The notes below the pieces were generated by a model. It saw only the letters and a list, made by a program, of their open reading frames with translations, made no database searches and was not told the origin of the DNA. The translations under genes and the position numbers were made by a program. Shown here one piece after another: positions 62,301 through 64,000 of a stretch of 64,000 nt of DNA. Location: contig CAYUCC010000017.1 in NCBI GenBank assembly GCA_964443225.1, forward strand, positions 1 through 64,000, in the 5' to 3' direction. The first letter of the stretch is position 1, and each line of letters starts with the position of its first letter. Source of the stretch: SSC4 sp964443225. Its GTDB lineage: Bacteria > Chloroflexota > Anaerolineae > SSC4 > Amarolineaceae.

Positions 62301-62403
62301 CTGGGAGCCGCTGCTGGTGCAAGGGCGCTGGGTCGGTGACGGCTGGGGCAGCTTCTGGCTGCAGATTGACAGAATCGAGGCAGACAATGACATTAAAAAA
62401 TGA
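59305..62403 (+). CDS. dnaE2: DNA polymerase III alpha subunit, DnaE2/ImuC type, 1032 aa
   Basis: N-terminal PHP domain starts FTHLEVHSHFTLLGATPSVPALV. The C-family catalytic carboxylates are in PPDIDLDF (D399, D401, D403) and PKMDLLG (D552). The segment HPGGMVITPGPLTDVLPVQWAPKGFLITQFEH is typical of error-prone DnaE2/ImuC rather than replicative DnaE1, and the length (about 1030) fits DnaE2. It usually works with ImuA and ImuB in mutagenic repair, but neither gene is in view. ATG 59305 puts the PHP motif near the N terminus; no strong ribosome binding site is visible. No LexA-type box was noticed. Confidence 0.85.
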   Translation: MSFTHLEVHSHFTLLGATPSVPALVARAQADGLSHLALTDTHALYGAVAFARACRAAGIQPIIGMTVTVAGASVLDDETVPGQLVLLATSPAGYRSLCRLSSRIQGSPARETLAVRGLEWEDLAANQEGLFCLSGGRQGWIERYLRAGDPAAAQQALSRLASIYDQHTGLALELHDPADAAVAHEVAALARRMGLVTVAVQPVYCLAPGDWPQLQLLAAIRHNVRLGDDTPGGTTARHPAAENHWLSPAEVTARFAGFPQAVAQTGVIAALCADCLPDGRPIWPALALPPAQTADTALTHLAQAGLDHTYAPESPQRAAAQRRLSTELAAITTHGYAPLFLVVADIVRFARAHEIPVSTRGSVANSLVAFCTGITTVDPVEHGLLFERFLNPARANPPDIDLDFCSRRRDEVLHYVRETYGTDHVALIGTISTLQLQSAVRETGKAYGLPAAQIDRLVSRLPRRWHPDPRRRDSRTMDDVLATLDDPLEREIVRLAYALVGQPDHLSVHPGGMVITPGPLTDVLPVQWAPKGFLITQFEHGDVEALGLPKMDLLGIRALTVLADAADAVRQGHDPAFRLASIPLDDPATGELIARGETIGVFQCESDGAQRTLRKLQAHTVRDLAVANAFFKPGPAMGGMANAFVRRYRGEEPVRYLHPALAPILGPTMGVLIFQEQVLRLAHEIAGLSWAQADQLRRGMSHFGAHEMAALRDEFVLGCQRPPPAGPGFPPVQANTLWEQVMPFAGYGFNQGHATAYADVSYRSAYLKTHYAAEFLCARLADYGGFHHPAIYMAEAVRLGLAVRPPHVNDSAAAFSLVERRVLTMGLGQVRDLRRSAVDELLDQRTRQPFTGLRDLVQRVSLRTKEIDHLIRSGALDGLAPSRAALLDEAREIGRHSAGQLSFTFERPRVPAETLRQRWDWEAELLGLPVSAFADPLALVRDRLPPHVPLAGLPTTGGRPVLTAGVRLPGWTGGPGFFLGDGQTFVIVRGDKAAKAPPPWEPLLVQGRWVGDGWGSFWLQIDRIEADNDIKK

Positions 62404-62560
62404 CCGGTTCACCTATCGAGTAACGTGGTCCGAAGAGGATGAAGAGTATGTCCGGCTCGAACGCAGGATCGCCCCATCCGCTGTTTTCCCAGGCGACCGA
62501 GCGCAACAGGATAGGTATCGATCGTTTTGGGTTTTCGGATCGACTCCTGGCAATTACTGA
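62387..62560 (+). pseudogene. HicB-like antitoxin remnant
   Basis: MTLKNDRFTYRVTWSEEDEEYV matches the first about 22 residues of HicB-type antitoxins (which continue GLCAEFPSLSWLA). After that the frame reads unrelated basic residues (RLERRIAPSAV) and stops at 62560. The start overlaps the end of the polymerase gene. The gap 62561-62755 holds no gene and no HicA. Confidence 0.55.
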
Positions 62561-62755
62561 GCACCGAATGATCACCCCATGGTCTGGCGAACGAACATCT
62601 CCGCGCGGTATTCTCCTGACATCCGATGACCGCAGCCAGTCGCAAACTGGCTCTTGAGGAACTCGCGGTCCCCTGACCCGTTGTGGGAAGGACTCGACCG
62701 CGCCAAACCTGCCACGCGGTCCGACGTGGCAACCCGGAGGGTGAATCGTACCGCA

Positions 62756-64000
62756 ATGACCATTCGCTCAGAATCCGCCACTACCCACAAGCCACGTGTC
62801 CACCTCGGCAGCCTGACCGCCCTGGCACAGAGTGCCTGGATGGCCTTCCCCCTGGCCGCCGACGTTCTCGAACAGCTCTACCTGGCGCCGGCTGCCTGGC
62901 TGCGGCGCGGCATTGCTGCCGCCGGCATGCCGCGGCGGCCCCGCCAGCTGCGGCTGCGCGGCCTCCTGACGCGGGAGTTCAGCATCGCCGAAGCGAGCTT
63001 CATTCTGATGGCGTCGTTTTTTCTGTCGGCGGGTTTGGGTGCGGTGCGCCAGGTGTTGTTCAACGCCACGTTTGGCGTCAGCGCCGAGGCCAACGCCTAT
63101 TACGCCGCCTTCCGGCTGCCGGACACCCTGTTCAGCCTGATCGCCGGCGGCGCGCTGTCCAGCGCGATGATCCCCGTCCTGCTCAGTGCACAGCGCGAAG
63201 AGGGGGACGGGGCGGCCTGGCGGCTGGTGAGCCAGGTGTTGACCGCCCTCATGGCCGTTTTTGCCCTGGTGATTCTTCTCGTAGCCGTGTTTGCACCCGC
63301 CCTGGTCACTACGGTTCTGGCGCCCGGCTTCGACAGCGAGACCAGTGCACTCACCGTGACGCTCACACGTATCATGCTGCTGCAGCCGTTGATTCTCCTG
63401 TTGGGCAGCGTCGCCACCGCCGTGCTCAACAGCCGAAATCAGTTTTTGCTCACCGGCCTGTCGGTGTTGAGTCACAACATCAGCCTGATCGCGGCTATTC
63501 TCTTGGTCGGCAAGCTGCCTGGCCTGGGCATTCTGGGGCCGACCCTCGGTGTGATCGGTGGGGCGATCCTGCAGGTGCTCATTCTGCTGCCCGGCCTGCG
63601 CGGCCGCGGTGGGCGTGTGCGGCTGGTGCACCGCCTGGGTGGTGGACGGCTGCGCGAAGTGATGCGGCTTCTCATCCCCAACGGTTTGTCGGTTGGCGTC
63701 AACTACAGCGGATTCATCGTCGATACCTCATTTGCCAGTCGGGCGGCCGATCAGGCGGCGCTGGCTGCGCTGTACAACGCGTTTCTCCTGGTGGGTCTGC
63801 CGATTGCGCTGTTGGGCCAGGCGGTGGGGCAGGCCACCTTTCCACGGCTGGCGGTGCACGCCGACGTGGGGGACTGGGTGGGTATGCGCCGGACGCTCTT
63901 GCGCAGCCTGCTGGCCGCTGTCGGGCTGGCGCTGCCGGCGGTGGCGGCGCTGGTCCTGTGGGGCCGGTCGACCATCCGCATCATTTTCGAGCGCGGCGAA
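62756..64000 (+). CDS. murJ: Lipid II flippase MurJ/MviN-like, 5' part (runs off the window)
   Basis: 415 codons are visible and the frame is still open at the end. After a cytoplasmic tail of about 75 residues, unusual for MurJ, the protein has the MurJ start ASFILMASFFLSAGLGAVRQVLF, then SAEANAYYAAFRLPDTLFSLIAGGAL, which is the MviN signature, and at least ten hydrophobic helices. Expected to translocate lipid-linked peptidoglycan or other glycan precursors. GGAGG lies about 15 bases before the ATG; an in-frame GTG sits at 62741. In this organism it could serve the envelope glycans made at 13.9-25.9 kb. Confidence 0.85.
   Translation, partial: MTIRSESATTHKPRVHLGSLTALAQSAWMAFPLAADVLEQLYLAPAAWLRRGIAAAGMPRRPRQLRLRGLLTREFSIAEASFILMASFFLSAGLGAVRQVLFNATFGVSAEANAYYAAFRLPDTLFSLIAGGALSSAMIPVLLSAQREEGDGAAWRLVSQVLTALMAVFALVILLVAVFAPALVTTVLAPGFDSETSALTVTLTRIMLLQPLILLLGSVATAVLNSRNQFLLTGLSVLSHNISLIAAILLVGKLPGLGILGPTLGVIGGAILQVLILLPGLRGRGGRVRLVHRLGGGRLREVMRLLIPNGLSVGVNYSGFIVDTSFASRAADQAALAALYNAFLLVGLPIALLGQAVGQATFPRLAVHADVGDWVGMRRTLLRSLLAAVGLALPAVAALVLWGRSTIRIIFERGE

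Overview
The window is about 64 kb of high-GC bacterial chromosome with dense, mostly short-spaced genes on both strands. No rRNA, tRNA or taxonomic marker is present, so placement is inferred. The protein families point to a filamentous or monoderm-like Chloroflexota (Anaerolineae/Caldilineae type): a 14-repeat Reg_prop/Y_Y_Y sensor, secreted proteins with Thr/Pro-rich linkers and short C-terminal Leu-Pro-Trp-Leu tails, dockerin-like C termini, DUF2079-type giant membrane proteins, a WS/DGAT acyltransferase and a phasin.

Layout. 0.1-4.7 kb: a GT28/MGDG-synthase-like glycosyltransferase, an AlbA/GHKL-type regulator and folC. 4.7-9 kb: a large membrane protein, a Gfo/Idh/MocA sugar dehydrogenase and a secreted LysM protein. 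9.1-13.8 kb: a 1079-residue membrane sensor whose extracellular double propeller is joined to a cytosolic P-loop ATPase instead of a kinase, followed by a second stand-alone ATPase; this is the most unusual pair in the window. 13.9-25.9 kb: a surface-glycan cluster (two DegT aminotransferases, GT2, GT4, a flippase-like membrane protein, DUF2079 protein, SDR epimerase). It is interrupted by a repeat-flanked gene for an effector-associated-domain/TIR/effector-associated-domain/FGE-like conflict protein.

25.9-34.3 kb: a secreted BNR-type protein, then divergently transcribed phasin and long-chain acyl-CoA ligase genes with consensus promoters and matching palindromes, a nucleotidyltransferase-PAP2 operon, and pyruvate phosphate dikinase. 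34.4-41.5 kb: MscS channel, small membrane protein, DUF433/DUF5615 toxin-antitoxin-like pair, DUF1330 protein, ADP-forming acyl-CoA synthetase, DEAD-box helicase. 41.7-46.3 kb: secreted beta-helix and YadA-head-like proteins and a lipidated dienelactone hydrolase. 46.3-49.5 kb is a graveyard of defence and toxin-antitoxin genes: a BrnT-like toxin with a stop, a duplicated CopG antitoxin, DUF499 and helicase stubs, an AbiEii toxin stub and a cut retropepsin-like gene, alongside small palindromic elements. 49.4-64 kb: exonuclease, GNAT, lipase-like hydrolase, a CSLREA beta-helix protein, arylsulfotransferase, a methyltransferase pseudogene, HAD hydrolase, WS/DGAT, DnaE2-type polymerase, a HicB remnant and a murJ gene that runs off the end.

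Functional themes are cell-surface glycan and envelope assembly, carbon and lipid storage (phasin, FadD, WS/DGAT, PPDK, ADP-forming ligase), secreted adhesive or extracellular proteins, and conflict systems in intact and decayed states. Many intergenic gaps hold simple tandem repeats: a 7-bp TACTCCN family, an ATCCAAA family, a 36-bp unit and a 10-bp unit. In two places the 7-bp repeat supplies the last six codons of a gene.
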